From the NCBI RefSeq assembly GCF_041346925.1, contig NZ_CP166840.1, positions 3,657,001 to 3,721,000 of the forward strand: a DNA stretch of 64,000 nucleotides. Reading direction: 5' to 3'. Source of the DNA: Agaribacterium sp. ZY112. GTDB lineage: Bacteria; Pseudomonadota; Gammaproteobacteria; Pseudomonadales; Cellvibrionaceae. The position numbers and the translations under genes are program-made. Below, piece after piece: positions 30,475 through 39,850 of the stretch (the first letter of the stretch is position 1; each line of letters begins with the position of its first letter). The notes beneath the pieces were generated by a model, which worked only from the letters and a program-made list of their open reading frames with translations, had not been told where the DNA came from and made no database searches.

Positions 30475-30498
30475 ATTCACAAATACAACCCACCTTAA

Positions 30499-31047
30499 AT
30501 GAAATTTATTGATACAGCGATAGCAGACGTCAAAATACTCGAGCCCACCGTCTTGGGTGATGAACGCGGTTTTTTTATGGAAACATTCCGCGCTAACGAA
30601 TTTAAACAATACTGTTCTGATACTGAATTTGTACAAGAAAACCACAGCCTGAGCAAGCAAGGCATACTCAGGGGTCTGCACTACCAGATTCAACAACCAC
30701 AAGGTAAATTAGTAAGGGTTATAAAAGGCTATGTATTTGACGTTGCCGTCGATATGCGCCGCAGCTCTGCAACTTTTGGTAAGTGGGTAGGGGTAGAACT
30801 CAGTGCCGAAAATAAGCGCCAGCTCTGGATTCCCGAAGGTTTTGCTCATGGTTTTTATGTCATAAGCAATGAAGCGGAATTTGTTTATAAATGTACTAAT
30901 TATTACGCGCCTGAGCACGACCGCTCTTTATTATGGAACGATAAACAATTAAATATTGATTGGCCCCTCGTAGACGGGAAAGCACCACTACTCTCGAACA
31001 AAGACGCCAAGGCCCGCCCCCTTTCTGAAGCTGACTGCTTCTCTTAA
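30499..31047 (+). CDS. rmlC: dTDP-4-dehydrorhamnose 3,5-epimerase
   Basis: A cupin-fold epimerase of 182 residues acting on C3 and C5 of dTDP-4-keto-6-deoxyglucose. It has the conserved ERGFFMET, QENHSLSKQGILRGLHYQ (with the catalytic His) and IPEGFAHGF segments. It begins 24 bases after rmlA and is followed 24 bases later by rmlD. Confidence 0.95.
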   Translation: MKFIDTAIADVKILEPTVLGDERGFFMETFRANEFKQYCSDTEFVQENHSLSKQGILRGLHYQIQQPQGKLVRVIKGYVFDVAVDMRRSSATFGKWVGVELSAENKRQLWIPEGFAHGFYVISNEAEFVYKCTNYYAPEHDRSLLWNDKQLNIDWPLVDGKAPLLSNKDAKARPLSEADCFS

Positions 31048-31071
31048 GGCCTAACAACATAGAGACATAAG

Positions 31072-31953
31072 ATGAAAGTGCTTATTACCGGTGCAGGCGG
31101 CCAGCTTGCATGGGAGCTGGCCCGCAGCGCGCCCAACTCAATTGACTTAATTTATGCTACATCAACTGAGCTCAACATTTGTGACGAGGTAGCGGTTAAT
31201 AATTACCTTAAACAACACAAGCCTAATGCCATTATTAATACTGCAGCCTATACCGCTGTCGATAAAGCAGAAGAAGAGCGCGATAAAGCCTATGCTGTAA
31301 ACCGCGACGGGGTTGCCAATTTAGCAAAGGCCTGCGGAACCGACATTTATCTGTTACACATTAGCACCGATTTTGTTTTTGATGGCCTAAGCACCAAACC
31401 ATTAACAAGTAAAGATATTGCAAAACCTCTATCAGTTTATGGCGCCAGTAAATACGCAGGCGAGCAGGCTCTAGAGCAATACTGCAAAGCCCCTTGGGCC
31501 ATTATCCGCACAGCCTGGCTTTATTCCAGCTATGGTAATAATTTTGTTAAAAGCATGCTGCGTTTTATGAATGAGCGCGAGCAACTAAATATAGTCGCAG
31601 ATCAAATTGGCACCCCTACTTGGGCTCACGGCCTTGCACAAAGCTGCTGGGCTTGTATCGCAGATAAAACTGAAGGCCTCTATCATTGGAGTGATGCAGG
31701 TGTTGCTAGTTGGTATGATTTTGCCGAAATGATACAAAGCAAAGCACTAGAGCTAAAACTACTGGATAAAAAATGTAAGATTAAAGCTATAACAACCAAA
31801 GATTATCCCGTACCAGCTAAGCGACCAGCATTCAGTGTGCTCGATAAAAGTGAAATACTTGCAAAGCACCCTCAGCTAGAAAACCAACACTGGCAAAGCC
31901 AACTAAACGCCATGCTCACAGAGCTAAGCAAGCAACAACACAAAGAATCTTAA
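31072..31953 (+). CDS. rmlD: dTDP-4-dehydrorhamnose reductase
   Basis: Reduces the 4-keto group to give dTDP-L-rhamnose with NAD(P)H. It has 293 residues. The nucleotide motif LITGAGGQLAWEL is at the start, NTAAYTAVDKAEEE follows, and the SDR active site YGASKYAGEQ (Tyr-x-x-x-Lys) is near residue 123. Third gene of the rml operon. Confidence 0.95.
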   Translation: MKVLITGAGGQLAWELARSAPNSIDLIYATSTELNICDEVAVNNYLKQHKPNAIINTAAYTAVDKAEEERDKAYAVNRDGVANLAKACGTDIYLLHISTDFVFDGLSTKPLTSKDIAKPLSVYGASKYAGEQALEQYCKAPWAIIRTAWLYSSYGNNFVKSMLRFMNEREQLNIVADQIGTPTWAHGLAQSCWACIADKTEGLYHWSDAGVASWYDFAEMIQSKALELKLLDKKCKIKAITTKDYPVPAKRPAFSVLDKSEILAKHPQLENQHWQSQLNAMLTELSKQQHKES

Positions 31954-31966
31954 GAGGCCTCCTAAA

Positions 31967-33067
31967 ATGCCTAAAAAACTCCTAGTTACCGGTGCTGCCG
32001 GATTTATCGGAGCTAATTTTGTTCACTATTGGCTGAAACAATATAGCAACGATAACATCATCGCCCTAGATGCTCTCACCTATGCTGGCAATATGAGCAA
32101 TCTTGATCACGTTCGCGATAATAAAAATCTAAAATTCGTGCACGGTAATATTTGTGATGATGAGTTAGTTGAAAAACTAATGCGTGAACACGACATTGAT
32201 ACCATTGTGCACTTTGCCGCAGAAAGCCATGTTGATCGCTCAATTACAGGCCCCGATGCCTTTTTAGAAACCAACATCATTGGCACTCACGCCTTACTTA
32301 AAGTCGCTAAAAAAATATGGCTTGATGAAGGGTTAAAACCAGAACACCGCTTTCACCATGTTAGCACCGATGAAGTTTACGGCAGCTTAAATACTGATGA
32401 CCCAGCTTTTAATGAAAGCACCGCCTATGCACCCAACTCACCTTATTCTGCAAGCAAAGCCGCTAGCGATCATTTGGTTCGTGCCTACCACCACACCTAT
32501 GGCTTAAAAGTCACAACATCTAACTGCTCAAATAACTACGGGCCTTTTCACTTTCCTGAAAAACTGATCCCCCTAGTTATTACCAACATCTTATTTAATA
32601 AAGCCCTACCTATTTATGGTGATGGCCAACAAATTCGTGACTGGCTTTATGTGGAAGATCACGCTCGAGGTATCGACCTTGTCATACAAAAAGGTCGACT
32701 AGGTGAATGCTATAACATTGGCGGTATTAACGAGTGGGCTAATATTGATATCGTCAATTTAGTCTGCAAACTTATGGATGAAGCTTTTAGCAACAATACA
32801 GACTTGGCTCACCGCTTCCCAGAGGCTAAGGCAGCCATAAACAATAACTGCGCTAGTTTAATTACCTATGTAAAGGATCGCCCCGGACACGATAGACGCT
32901 ACGCTATTGATCCAACCAAAGCTGAAAACGAATTAGGCTATAAACCAAGTGAAAGTTTTGAAACGGGTATTAGAAAAACACTGCAATGGTACTTAGACAA
33001 CCAAGAATGGTGGAGTAAAGTTATGGATGGCAGCTACCAAGACTGGATAGAAAATCAATACAACTAA
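31967..33067 (+). CDS. rmlB: dTDP-glucose 4,6-dehydratase
   Basis: An extended SDR enzyme of 366 residues that turns dTDP-glucose into dTDP-4-keto-6-deoxyglucose. It has VTGAAGFIGANF at the start, the dehydratase active-site segment VSTDEVYGSL, and YSASKAASDHLV with catalytic Tyr near residue 159. The order rmlA-C-D-B puts this second-step enzyme last, 13 bases after rmlD. A strong terminator follows. Confidence 0.96.
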   Translation: MPKKLLVTGAAGFIGANFVHYWLKQYSNDNIIALDALTYAGNMSNLDHVRDNKNLKFVHGNICDDELVEKLMREHDIDTIVHFAAESHVDRSITGPDAFLETNIIGTHALLKVAKKIWLDEGLKPEHRFHHVSTDEVYGSLNTDDPAFNESTAYAPNSPYSASKAASDHLVRAYHHTYGLKVTTSNCSNNYGPFHFPEKLIPLVITNILFNKALPIYGDGQQIRDWLYVEDHARGIDLVIQKGRLGECYNIGGINEWANIDIVNLVCKLMDEAFSNNTDLAHRFPEAKAAINNNCASLITYVKDRPGHDRRYAIDPTKAENELGYKPSESFETGIRKTLQWYLDNQEWWSKVMDGSYQDWIENQYN

Positions 33068-33073
33068 GTTAGT

Positions 33074-33100
33074 AAAGCCGAGCCTAGCTCGGCTTTTTAA
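33074..33100 (+). terminator. Terminator after rmlB
   Basis: Arms AAAGCCGAG and CTCGGCTTT form a 9-bp stem with a short loop and run into TTTTTAATAT on the plus strand, just after the rmlB stop. Confidence 0.85.
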
Positions 33101-33112
33101 TATAACAAACGC

Positions 33113-33907
33113 TTAAAATGACAAGTTGAGCCAAACCTTAGACGGCTCCGAACAAACAACAAAATAAGGATTTAGCAAGGTCTCTTTAGTGTTGTAACGC
33201 AAAGGCTCTTTGGTTTCCCAATTAAGTACCTTTGCACCTGCTGCTTCCACAATCGCTTGCGCTGCAGCTGTATCCCATTCACAGGTAGGAATCAGCCGAG
33301 GATAAAGATCCGCACTACCGTCTGCTACCATGCAGAGTTTTAATGATGAACCAACACTCAATAAATCTGCATTCGGGAAAACAGCCATAAAACGTTCAAA
33401 ATCGTCGCTACTATGAGAGCGACTACCAACAATACGCCACGTTTTTCCCTGCTCGGGAATAGCCGCAGGCTTGATACATTTACGCTCGCCCGCGCCCTGT
33501 TGCTTCCAAGCCCCTTTACCTTGTTCACCAACATACCAAAGATCCATAACTGGGGCGTAGACGACCCCAAGTACAGGCTCACCATCACGAACAAGGGCAA
33601 CATTTACAGTAAATTCACCACTGCGCTTAATAAATTCTTTTGTACCGTCGAGCGGGTCAACCAACCAGTATTGTTTCCAGCTTTGACGCTCAGCCCAACT
33701 TATATCGGCATCTTCTTCAGACAATATTGGACCGACTTTCAGCTCACTTAAGGCCTTCACCAATATATCGTGAGCAAGCTGATCGGCCTTAGTCAAAGGG
33801 CTATTGTCTTCTTTAATTTCAATGCCAAAGTCGTCACTGTTATATACATCCAGTATCGAACTGCCCGCTTGAGCAACCGCATTCATTACAGCTTGTAACA
33901 TCTTCAT
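33113..33907 (-). CDS. cysQ: 3'(2'),5'-bisphosphate nucleotidase
   Basis: Removes the 3' phosphate from PAP (and PAPS), the by-product of sulfate assimilation. It has 264 residues. It belongs to the inositol monophosphatase-like lithium-sensitive family: metal-binding motifs SEEDADISW, VDPLDGTKEF and CEWDTAAAQAIVEAAG are all present in the right order. It lies 77 bases downstream of the cysN/C fusion on the same strand, fitting a role in the same pathway, but a terminator lies between them. Confidence 0.94.
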   Translation of the reverse strand: MKMLQAVMNAVAQAGSSILDVYNSDDFGIEIKEDNSPLTKADQLAHDILVKALSELKVGPILSEEDADISWAERQSWKQYWLVDPLDGTKEFIKRSGEFTVNVALVRDGEPVLGVVYAPVMDLWYVGEQGKGAWKQQGAGERKCIKPAAIPEQGKTWRIVGSRSHSSDDFERFMAVFPNADLLSVGSSLKLCMVADGSADLYPRLIPTCEWDTAAAQAIVEAAGAKVLNWETKEPLRYNTKETLLNPYFVVCSEPSKVWLNLSF

Positions 33908-33924
33908 CTACTTCCTTTAGGCTA

Positions 33925-33955
33925 CAAAAAAGCCCGCGTAATGGGCGGGCTTTAA
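33925..33955 (-). terminator. Terminator after cysNC
   Basis: Arms AAAGCCCGC and GCGGGCTTT, 9 bp, 7-base loop, followed by six T residues on the minus strand. It separates the cysN/C fusion from cysQ. Confidence 0.85.
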
Positions 33956-33983
33956 TAAGTCAGTTCTACTTATAAATAGGCAA

Positions 33984-35885
33984 CTAAGAAATAACGTTTA
34001 ATTCACGTAGTTTACGCAATAGATGAGCAACCACCTCATCAACACTCATAGCGTCTGTATCAATAGTAATTTCAGCGTTCTCAGGCTCTTCATAAGGTGA
34101 ATCAATACCCGTGAAATTCGTGATAACCCCTGAACGCGCCTTTTTATACAAGCCTTTAGGGTCGCGCTGCTCACAGGTTTCAAGTGCCGTGTTTACATGA
34201 ACCTCGATAAACTCTCCGTCCTCCAACATGTTACGAACAATGCGACGATCATCTTTAAATGGCGAGATAAAGGAGGTAAATACCAGCATGCCCGCATCGA
34301 CCATTAATTTAGCGACCTCGCCAACACGGCGAATATTTTCTACGCGGCCAGCCTCATCAAAACCCAAATCCTTACTAAGACCTTGGCGAACGTTGTCACC
34401 ATCTAGCAGGTAAGTATTAAAGCCCATAGAGAACAAGGCTTTTTCTAAAGCACTTGCGGAAGTTGACTTACCTGATCCACTTAAGCCGGTAAACCAAATA
34501 ACCGCGGGCTTTTGGCCATTGCGGCTTGCACGCGCTTCTTTATTCACATCCATGTTGTGCCAAGCAACATCTTCATCTGTTAAAGGCTCGGCCACCATAG
34601 CAGCGCCAACGGTCACGTTGCTAAGACGATCAATAAAAATTAGATTACCAGTATGGCGATTGTCTTGATAAGCATCGACGGTCACCGCTTCGGTAAGCTC
34701 TAACTTACAACGCGCAATACCATTTAATGGAACATTCTCAACCTGACTTTTCTCCAAGGTGTTGACATCTACCTGATACTCGATAGAGGTCACGGTACCG
34801 TTCACTTCTGCGGAACCGACCTTAACGTAATAATTCTTACCAACTGTCAGCGCATCTTCATGCATCCACACAACGTCGATCATCATCGCGTTAACAGGCT
34901 TAACCGTGTCATTGGCCGCAACAATCATGTCACCACGACTGATGTCGATCTCATCGTTCAACGTTAGGGTGACCGCATCACCAGGATAAGCGGCGTCGAT
35001 ATCGCCTTCGTAAGTCACCACTTGTTTTACAGTCGACTTTTTATGTGAAGGCAGTGCCATCACTTCTTGGCCTGGCTTAAACACACCTGAAGCGACGGTT
35101 CCGCAGAAACCACGGAAGTTCAAATTAGGGCGGTTCACATATTGAACCGGGAAGCGCGGAGCTTCAAAACTGGCCTCAGCACCTAGCTCAACCGTCTCTA
35201 AAATATCCAGTAGTGGCTGCTCTTTATACCAAGGAGACTCGTCACTCAGCTCGGCCACGTTGTCGCCATCCAAGGCCGAGATAGGAATAAACTTAAACTC
35301 AGGCTGTGAAGGCAGGCTTTTAGCAAACTCGATGTAATCGGCTTTAATGGCTTCGTATTTATCTTCTGCGAAGTCGATCAAATCCATTTTATTCACAGCG
35401 ATCACAAAGTTCTTAATACCCAATAAAGAACAAATAAAGCTGTGACGACGCGTTTGAGTTTGCACACCATAGCGGGCATCAATTAACAAAATCGCCAACT
35501 GTGCCGTTGAGCCACCGGTTGCCATGTTACGCGTGTACTGCTCGTGCCCTGGGGTATCGGCAATAATAAACTTACGTTTATCGGTAGAAAAATAGCGGTA
35601 AGCCACATCAATGGTGATGCCCTGCTCACGCTCACTTTGCAAACCATCAACCAATAAAGCCAAATCGACTTTTTCACCGGTGGTGCCATGCGCTTTAGAA
35701 TCTTTAGAGATCGCTGCCAACTGATCTTCATAGATCATTTTGGTGTCATGTAACAAACGGCCAATCAAGGTAGATTTACCGTCATCTACCGAACCACAGG
35801 TAATAAAACGCAGCAAATCTTTTTCTTCATGCTGCTTCAAATATTGCTGAATATCTTCAGCAATCAAATCACTTTGATGAGACAT
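33984..35885 (-). CDS. cysNC: Bifunctional sulfate adenylyltransferase subunit 1 / adenylylsulfate kinase
   Basis: A CysN-CysC fusion of 633 residues, as in NodQ. The N-terminal half is the GTPase that drives ATP sulfurylase: P-loop [12 protein letters not shown] near residue 31, then [12 protein letters not shown] and a NKMD motif, then two beta-barrel domains. The C-terminal 190 residues are APS kinase: P-loop [12 protein letters not shown] near 468 and DGDNVRQGL. Together with CysD it turns sulfate and ATP into PAPS. It lies downstream of cysD, but the 219-base gap contains a strong palindromic element, unlike the usual tight cysDN spacing. Confidence 0.96.
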   Translation of the reverse strand: MSHQSDLIAEDIQQYLKQHEEKDLLRFITCGSVDDGKSTLIGRLLHDTKMIYEDQLAAISKDSKAHGTTGEKVDLALLVDGLQSEREQGITIDVAYRYFSTDKRKFIIADTPGHEQYTRNMATGGSTAQLAILLIDARYGVQTQTRRHSFICSLLGIKNFVIAVNKMDLIDFAEDKYEAIKADYIEFAKSLPSQPEFKFIPISALDGDNVAELSDESPWYKEQPLLDILETVELGAEASFEAPRFPVQYVNRPNLNFRGFCGTVASGVFKPGQEVMALPSHKKSTVKQVVTYEGDIDAAYPGDAVTLTLNDEIDISRGDMIVAANDTVKPVNAMMIDVVWMHEDALTVGKNYYVKVGSAEVNGTVTSIEYQVDVNTLEKSQVENVPLNGIARCKLELTEAVTVDAYQDNRHTGNLIFIDRLSNVTVGAAMVAEPLTDEDVAWHNMDVNKEARASRNGQKPAVIWFTGLSGSGKSTSASALEKALFSMGFNTYLLDGDNVRQGLSKDLGFDEAGRVENIRRVGEVAKLMVDAGMLVFTSFISPFKDDRRIVRNMLEDGEFIEVHVNTALETCEQRDPKGLYKKARSGVITNFTGIDSPYEEPENAEITIDTDAMSVDEVVAHLLRKLRELNVIS

Positions 35886-35992
35886 ACGTTTCTCTCGTTT
35901 AGTGCTGAGACCGGAAACTCATATCCAATCTCACAATTCTTTTTACTTCAACCTCTCGACAAAAAATCGAATGATTAGCGTAAGTGTCGCCG

Positions 35993-36078
35993 CCAGCGTG
36001 GTCGCGTTTTGGCCGCGAAAAAGCGGAGTTTACATGCAGTAAATGAGCATTTTGAGCGGCCAAAAGCGACCGCGCTGG
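35993..36078. repeat. Palindromic intergenic element between cysD and cysNC
   Basis: Arms at 35993-36016 and 36056-36078 pair over about 23 bp with one mismatch and one bulge. The middle reads GAGTTTAC, TGCAGTAAATGAGCAT, an arrangement I have seen in intergenic palindromes of other gammaproteobacteria. The RNA would fold into a long hairpin inside the cysD-cysNC transcript. Confidence 0.75.
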
Positions 36079-36104
36079 CAAGTAAACTAGCTAAGCATCG
36101 GTTT

Positions 36105-37013
36105 TTAGAAATAGCCTTCGCGCTTCTTCTTCTCCATGGAGCCCGCCGAATCATGATCAATCGCACGCCCTGAACGCTCAGAGGTCGTTGTTAACAGCAT
36201 CTCTTGAATCACATCGGGTAAAGTCTGAGCTTTAGACTCAACAGCACCGGTCAACGGATAACAGCCCAAAGTACGGAAGCGCACCCACTTCTCTTCAGGC
36301 ACTTCCCCCTCTTCCAAAGGCAGGCGCTCGTCGTCAACCATAATCAACATGCCGTCACGCTCAACCACAGGGCGTGGTGCACTTAGGTATAGAGGCACAA
36401 TTTTGATGCTTTCTAGATAGATGTACTGCCAGATATCCAGCTCAGTCCAGTTAGACAAAGGGAAAACACGGATAGATTCACCCTTGTTCACACGTGAGTT
36501 ATAGATATTCCACAACTCAGGGCGCTGATTTTTAGGGTCCCAACGGTGATGTTTATCACGGAAGCTATACACGCGCTCTTTCGCACGGCTTTTCTCTTCG
36601 TCGCGACGGGCGCCACCAAAGGCGGCATCAAAACCGTATTTATCCAACGCCTGCTTCAAGGCCACCGTCTTCATAATATCGGTATATTTGGCTGAACCGT
36701 GGTCAAAAGGGTTGATATTGGCCGCTTTGCCCTCTTGATTCGTGTGCACCAACAATTCCATACCAGCCTCTTTGGCCATTTCATCACGGAACTGGATCAT
36801 CTCTTTGAACTTCCACGTGGTATCAACGTGCATCAAAGGGAAAGGAGGTACCCCAGGAGCAAAGGCTTTACGAGCCAAATGCAGCATAACGGCGGAATCT
36901 TTACCCACCGAATAGAGCATAACGGGGTTATCAAACTCCGCAGCCACTTCGCGGATAATGTGTATAGACTCAGCCTCAAGCTGCTTGAGGTGAGTACGGC
37001 GAGCTTCGTCCAT
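36105..37013 (-). CDS. cysD: Sulfate adenylyltransferase subunit 2
   Basis: The catalytic subunit of ATP sulfurylase, which makes adenylylsulfate from ATP and sulfate together with CysN. It has 302 residues. The PP-loop motif [10 protein letters not shown] lies near residue 36. The segments [14 protein letters not shown] and [11 protein letters not shown], and the C-terminal [13 protein letters not shown], are all typical. It is divergent from a LysR-type regulator gene, with about 120 bases between, a layout that suggests local control. Confidence 0.97.
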   Translation of the reverse strand: MDEARRTHLKQLEAESIHIIREVAAEFDNPVMLYSVGKDSAVMLHLARKAFAPGVPPFPLMHVDTTWKFKEMIQFRDEMAKEAGMELLVHTNQEGKAANINPFDHGSAKYTDIMKTVALKQALDKYGFDAAFGGARRDEEKSRAKERVYSFRDKHHRWDPKNQRPELWNIYNSRVNKGESIRVFPLSNWTELDIWQYIYLESIKIVPLYLSAPRPVVERDGMLIMVDDERLPLEEGEVPEEKWVRFRTLGCYPLTGAVESKAQTLPDVIQEMLLTTTSERSGRAIDHDSAGSMEKKKREGYF

Positions 37014-37136
37014 AGATGAGACCTATATAGGAAATGCGTAAAAGACATTACTAGTAGAAATTGACGCGATTATACGCCGAATAGATTTATTTATAAAACC
37101 GAATATACTGAACAAAACCATCTATAAAATAGACGC
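37014..37136. promoter_or_regulatory. Divergent promoter gap between cysD and the LysR-type gene
   Basis: A very A/T-rich 123-base gap. A TATAAAAT sequence 8 bases ahead of the regulator's ATG and TTTATTTATAAAAC a little further up look like sigma-70 or LysR-box material, but no clean T-N11-A palindrome with matched -35/-10 spacing can be fixed by eye. Confidence 0.35.
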
Positions 37137-38033
37137 ATGAAATACACCTTACGCCAGCTACAAGTCTTTCTTGCCGTTGCCAGACACCAAAATATTGGCT
37201 TAGCTGCGCAAGAGCTCAACCTTTCGCAAAGTGCCTGCAGTACAGCCCTTAAAGAATTTGAAGCTCGTTATAAAATCCAGCTTTTTGACAGAAGTGCCAA
37301 GCGAGTACGCCTTAATACTTTAGGCAGCACTTTACGCCCTAAAGCCGAACAACTTTTGCTGCAAGCACAAGCATTTGAAAACGAACTCAGCCAACATGAA
37401 AACAAACAAGAACTGCGCGTTGGTGCAAGCCTGACTATTGGTAACTACCTTGCTTTCAACTATTTAGCCAAATACAGCCAGCTTTACCCCGAGGTGAAGG
37501 TTGATATTGTTGTAGGCAGCTCACCTGAAATTGTCGAAAAAGTTTTAAATTTCGAGGTCGATATTGGCCTCATTGAAGCTGAATTTAAACACAAGGAACT
37601 CGAACTCCAACACTGGCAGCCAGATAACATGCTGATTTTTTGCTCGCCACAACACCCTTTAGCAGATAAAGGCATTTTAAAAGACAAAGATATCTTAAAC
37701 AGTAGCTGGATTCTTCGAGAGCCCGGTTCAGCCCATAGACAAACCTTCGACAAAGCCATGGCAGGCCTGCTAGCAAAACTAACTATTCGCGCCGAACTGA
37801 CCCATAACGAGGCCATTAAAAACGCCGTAAAGTCAGGGCTTGGGCTTGGCTGCCTATCTGAAATAGCCATTGCCGATGAAATAAAGCTCGGCGTGCTCAA
37901 AGTACTTAAACCCAACAAGCGCAGCATGAGCCGAAGCTTTAACATCATCAAACACCGCTACGCACAAGCCAAAGTTGCGGGAGAGCAGTGGCTACAGCTG
38001 TGCCTCGAAACCAAAGGTCAAAATGGCCGATAA
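37137..38033 (+). CDS. LysR-type transcriptional regulator
   Basis: A LysR family regulator of 298 residues. The N-terminal winged helix-turn-helix is clear (LRQLQVFLAVARHQNIGLAAQ up to residue 60), followed by a linker helix and a two-lobed inducer-binding domain (RVGASLTIGNYLAF from about residue 95). It is closest in style to the YeiE/CbbR-like branch, not to CysB. Being divergent from cysD, it may control sulfate activation; this is inference from position. Its stop codon overlaps the beginning of a broken HTH/Fic gene. Confidence 0.9.
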   Translation: MKYTLRQLQVFLAVARHQNIGLAAQELNLSQSACSTALKEFEARYKIQLFDRSAKRVRLNTLGSTLRPKAEQLLLQAQAFENELSQHENKQELRVGASLTIGNYLAFNYLAKYSQLYPEVKVDIVVGSSPEIVEKVLNFEVDIGLIEAEFKHKELELQHWQPDNMLIFCSPQHPLADKGILKDKDILNSSWILREPGSAHRQTFDKAMAGLLAKLTIRAELTHNEAIKNAVKSGLGLGCLSEIAIADEIKLGVLKVLKPNKRSMSRSFNIIKHRYAQAKVAGEQWLQLCLETKGQNGR

Positions 38034-38485
38034 GACTTTTTTACGGCCACTCTTAATCAATAATTACCGACAAACTGCAACAACAGCTCATACTCGACTT
38101 TTAAAAAGCGCAAACGCAGCCCCTGAGTTTAAAAGAGATTCAACAAGCCAGTACCGTGGCCTGCTCAGAAAGAAGCTTGCACCATTGATTACAAGCATAG
38201 CTGCACGCTCGACGCGTTATCAGTACATCGCTCAACTTGAACAGAGCTTTCTTTCGCTGATAAAGCAAAGCGAGAGCACGTACTAAAGCAGCTGCGAGAC
38301 TTATGGACCCACAGCTCTACGGCTCTTGAAGGCAACACCTTAAGCCTTGGCGATACTCACTTTATTCTGGAACAAGGGCTGACTATTTCAGGTAAGCCAC
38401 TCAAAGAACACCAAAAAGTAGTCGGCATGCGAAAGCCATCGACATACTGTACCAAGCCTGCAATAAAGAGCTTATATTTCAACTG
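38023..38485 (+). pseudogene. Broken HTH-Fic family gene
   Basis: Remnants of one protein appear in all three frames. An opening MADKTFLRPLLINNYRQ at 38023 continues in another frame as LQQQLILDF. Then comes a helix-turn-helix-like piece (LSLKEIQQAS, with internal stops). Then the conserved N-terminal region of Fic proteins appears, REHVLKQLRDLWTHSS and ALEGNTLSLGD, from about 38259. Near 38425 one base appears lost (GGCAT where GGCCAT is expected), after which AIDILYQACNKELIFQL continues in the shifted frame. The Fic catalytic HPFxxGN motif is missing because the IS3 element follows. Assignment rests on memory of the family, not on a search. Confidence 0.65.
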
Positions 38486-38525
38486 TGTAAATACCTCTTT
38501 CTTAACACAGCCCTCGCGTAAAAAA

Positions 38526-39341
38526 TTAGGCTGCTAATTTGTACTCAATTGGCGTCATATCATTCAGTGAGTCGTGAGGTCGCTCCGTGTTATATAGCTT
38601 TATCCAGTCGTCGGTCATCTCAATCACTTCGTTTAAATTGGTGAAGATGTAAAGGTCTAACACCTCGTCACGATAGGTTCGGTTAAAGCGCTCAATGTAA
38701 GCATTTTGGTAAGGACATCCGGGCTTGATGTAGTCGATCCTCACATTGTTCCGATCTGCCCACTCGGTGAATTCACTTGACGTATATTCAGGCCCGTTAT
38801 CAACACGAACCTTTTCTGGGTAGCCATGCCAGGCTGCAAGCTGGTCAAGATACCGAGTAACTCTTGCTGCTGGCATACCAGTGCCAATATCGATACCAAG
38901 TATTTCTCGATTAAAATCGTCAATAACATTGAAAGTGCGAAAACGAACTTTGTTTTGCAGGCTGTCGCTCATAAAATCCATTGACCAAGATGACCCGCTT
39001 TCTACCGGAACGGCCAGTGGCTCTGGATTTCTAGGCGGTAAGCGTTTTTTAGATTTCCGCCTGATGTTGAGCTTCATTTCGGTATAAACGCGATAAACAC
39101 GCTTATGGTTCCAGCCTTTACGCAACGCCCGTAGTCGCTTGAAGCACTTGGGGAATCCCCAGCGTGGATGCTTTTCAATAAGCTTATCTAAAGCGTCGAT
39201 GATCTCACTATCATCAACTAGCTTTGGCTCATAATAATACGCAGTTCGGCTAACGCCTGTTATCTCACAACTCATGACGATACTTACCTCATGATCAGCC
39301 TGAAGCTCCTTAGCCCAGGCTTTACGCTCAGCAACAGGCAC
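38526..39341 (-). CDS. IS3-family transposase OrfB (integrase core)
   Basis: A DDE transposase of 271 residues. An HTH_21-like N-terminal part (KHPRWGFPKCFKRLRAL) precedes the rve integrase core. The acidic residues are visible in SMDFMSDS, VDNGPEYTS (second Asp) and NAYIERFNRTYRDEVL (Glu), the order of a DDE active site. As an independent frame it would start at a GTG overlapping the OrfA stop. More likely it is made as an OrfAB fusion by -1 frameshifting at A-AAA-AAG just before the OrfA stop. Confidence 0.93.
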   Translation of the reverse strand: MPVAERKAWAKELQADHEVSIVMSCEITGVSRTAYYYEPKLVDDSEIIDALDKLIEKHPRWGFPKCFKRLRALRKGWNHKRVYRVYTEMKLNIRRKSKKRLPPRNPEPLAVPVESGSSWSMDFMSDSLQNKVRFRTFNVIDDFNREILGIDIGTGMPAARVTRYLDQLAAWHGYPEKVRVDNGPEYTSSEFTEWADRNNVRIDYIKPGCPYQNAYIERFNRTYRDEVLDLYIFTNLNEVIEMTDDWIKLYNTERPHDSLNDMTPIEYKLAA

Positions 39342-39607
39342 TACAGCTTTTTTATGATTTCTTCCTGCAGCTGAGATTTAAGGCTCAACTCCGCATACAT
39401 TTGTTTTAAGCGCCTATTTTCGTCTTCCAGTTCCTTTAGTCGCCTAACATCAGAGGCTTCCATACCGCCATATTTTTCACGCCATTTATAAAACGTTGAG
39501 TTGCCGATGTTATGTTTTCGGCACACCTCTTTGATCGGCATGCCGGCTTCCGCTTCTTTTAAAACCGCAACAATTTGGCTTTCAGTCATTCGTTTGCTCA
39601 TAGGCAA
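39341..39607 (-). CDS. IS3-family transposase OrfA (helix-turn-helix)
   Basis: An HTH protein of 88 residues that binds the element ends. It starts MPMSKRMTESQIVAVLKEAE, with the family segments VCRKHNIGNSTFYKWREKYGG and a leucine zipper-like tail (LEDENRRLKQ). The sequence AAAAAAG lies directly before its stop, a slippery site that would give a -1 shift into OrfB. An alternative start at the third codon (second Met) is possible. Confidence 0.9.
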   Translation of the reverse strand: MPMSKRMTESQIVAVLKEAEAGMPIKEVCRKHNIGNSTFYKWREKYGGMEASDVRRLKELEDENRRLKQMYAELSLKSQLQEEIIKKL

Positions 39608-39673
39608 ATCCTCTTTGGGGTAGTCTAAAGAAAATTCTACGTTTGAGCTGTGCTAGTTTAGGGGAGAGTTACA

Positions 39674-39799
39674 GCCGTATTTCAGATTGAAGTATTTGGG
39701 GTTGAGTTCGTGCTCTTTGCAAAATGCAGTTTGATTTAGGCCGCTGACCTCAAACTCTTTGAATAGTGCCTGCCAATCGTAGCGAGATTTTTTGGGCAT
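39674..39799 (-). pseudogene. Truncated IS66-type accessory protein (TnpA-like)
   Basis: The ATG at 39799 opens a frame reading MPKKSRYDWQALFKEFE and then FCKEHELNPKYFNLKYG. This is the N-terminal pattern of small IS66-associated TnpA/HTH proteins (WQALFxxxxxSGLxQxAFCKxHxLxxKYF). It runs directly into the end of the IS3 element and stops 7 codons inside it, so the IS3 insertion truncated it. No other IS66 parts are present. Confidence 0.6.
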
Positions 39800-39850
39800 G
39801 ATGGGCTCCTTGTTAAAAACTTGAAGCCTAAATGTATTGCTAATGGTTGC

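Larger units (their letters stand above)
38486..39673 (-). mobile_element. IS3-family insertion sequence
   Basis: An element of about 1.19 kb encoding the usual overlapping OrfA and OrfB on the minus strand. I place its ends at TGTAA on each side (38486 and 39673). The two ends, read inward, share TGTAA then a CTCT/CTAAC-like stretch, an imperfect inverted repeat. No target-site duplication is visible (ACTG on the left, GCCG on the right), so flanking deletions are likely. OrfA and OrfB look intact, so it may be active. The exact ends are uncertain by several bases. Confidence 0.7.

Noticed and set aside
35899..36166. Short minus-strand open frames in the cysD-cysNC gap
   Set aside because: They follow the palindromic element and its arms; coding potential is not credible.
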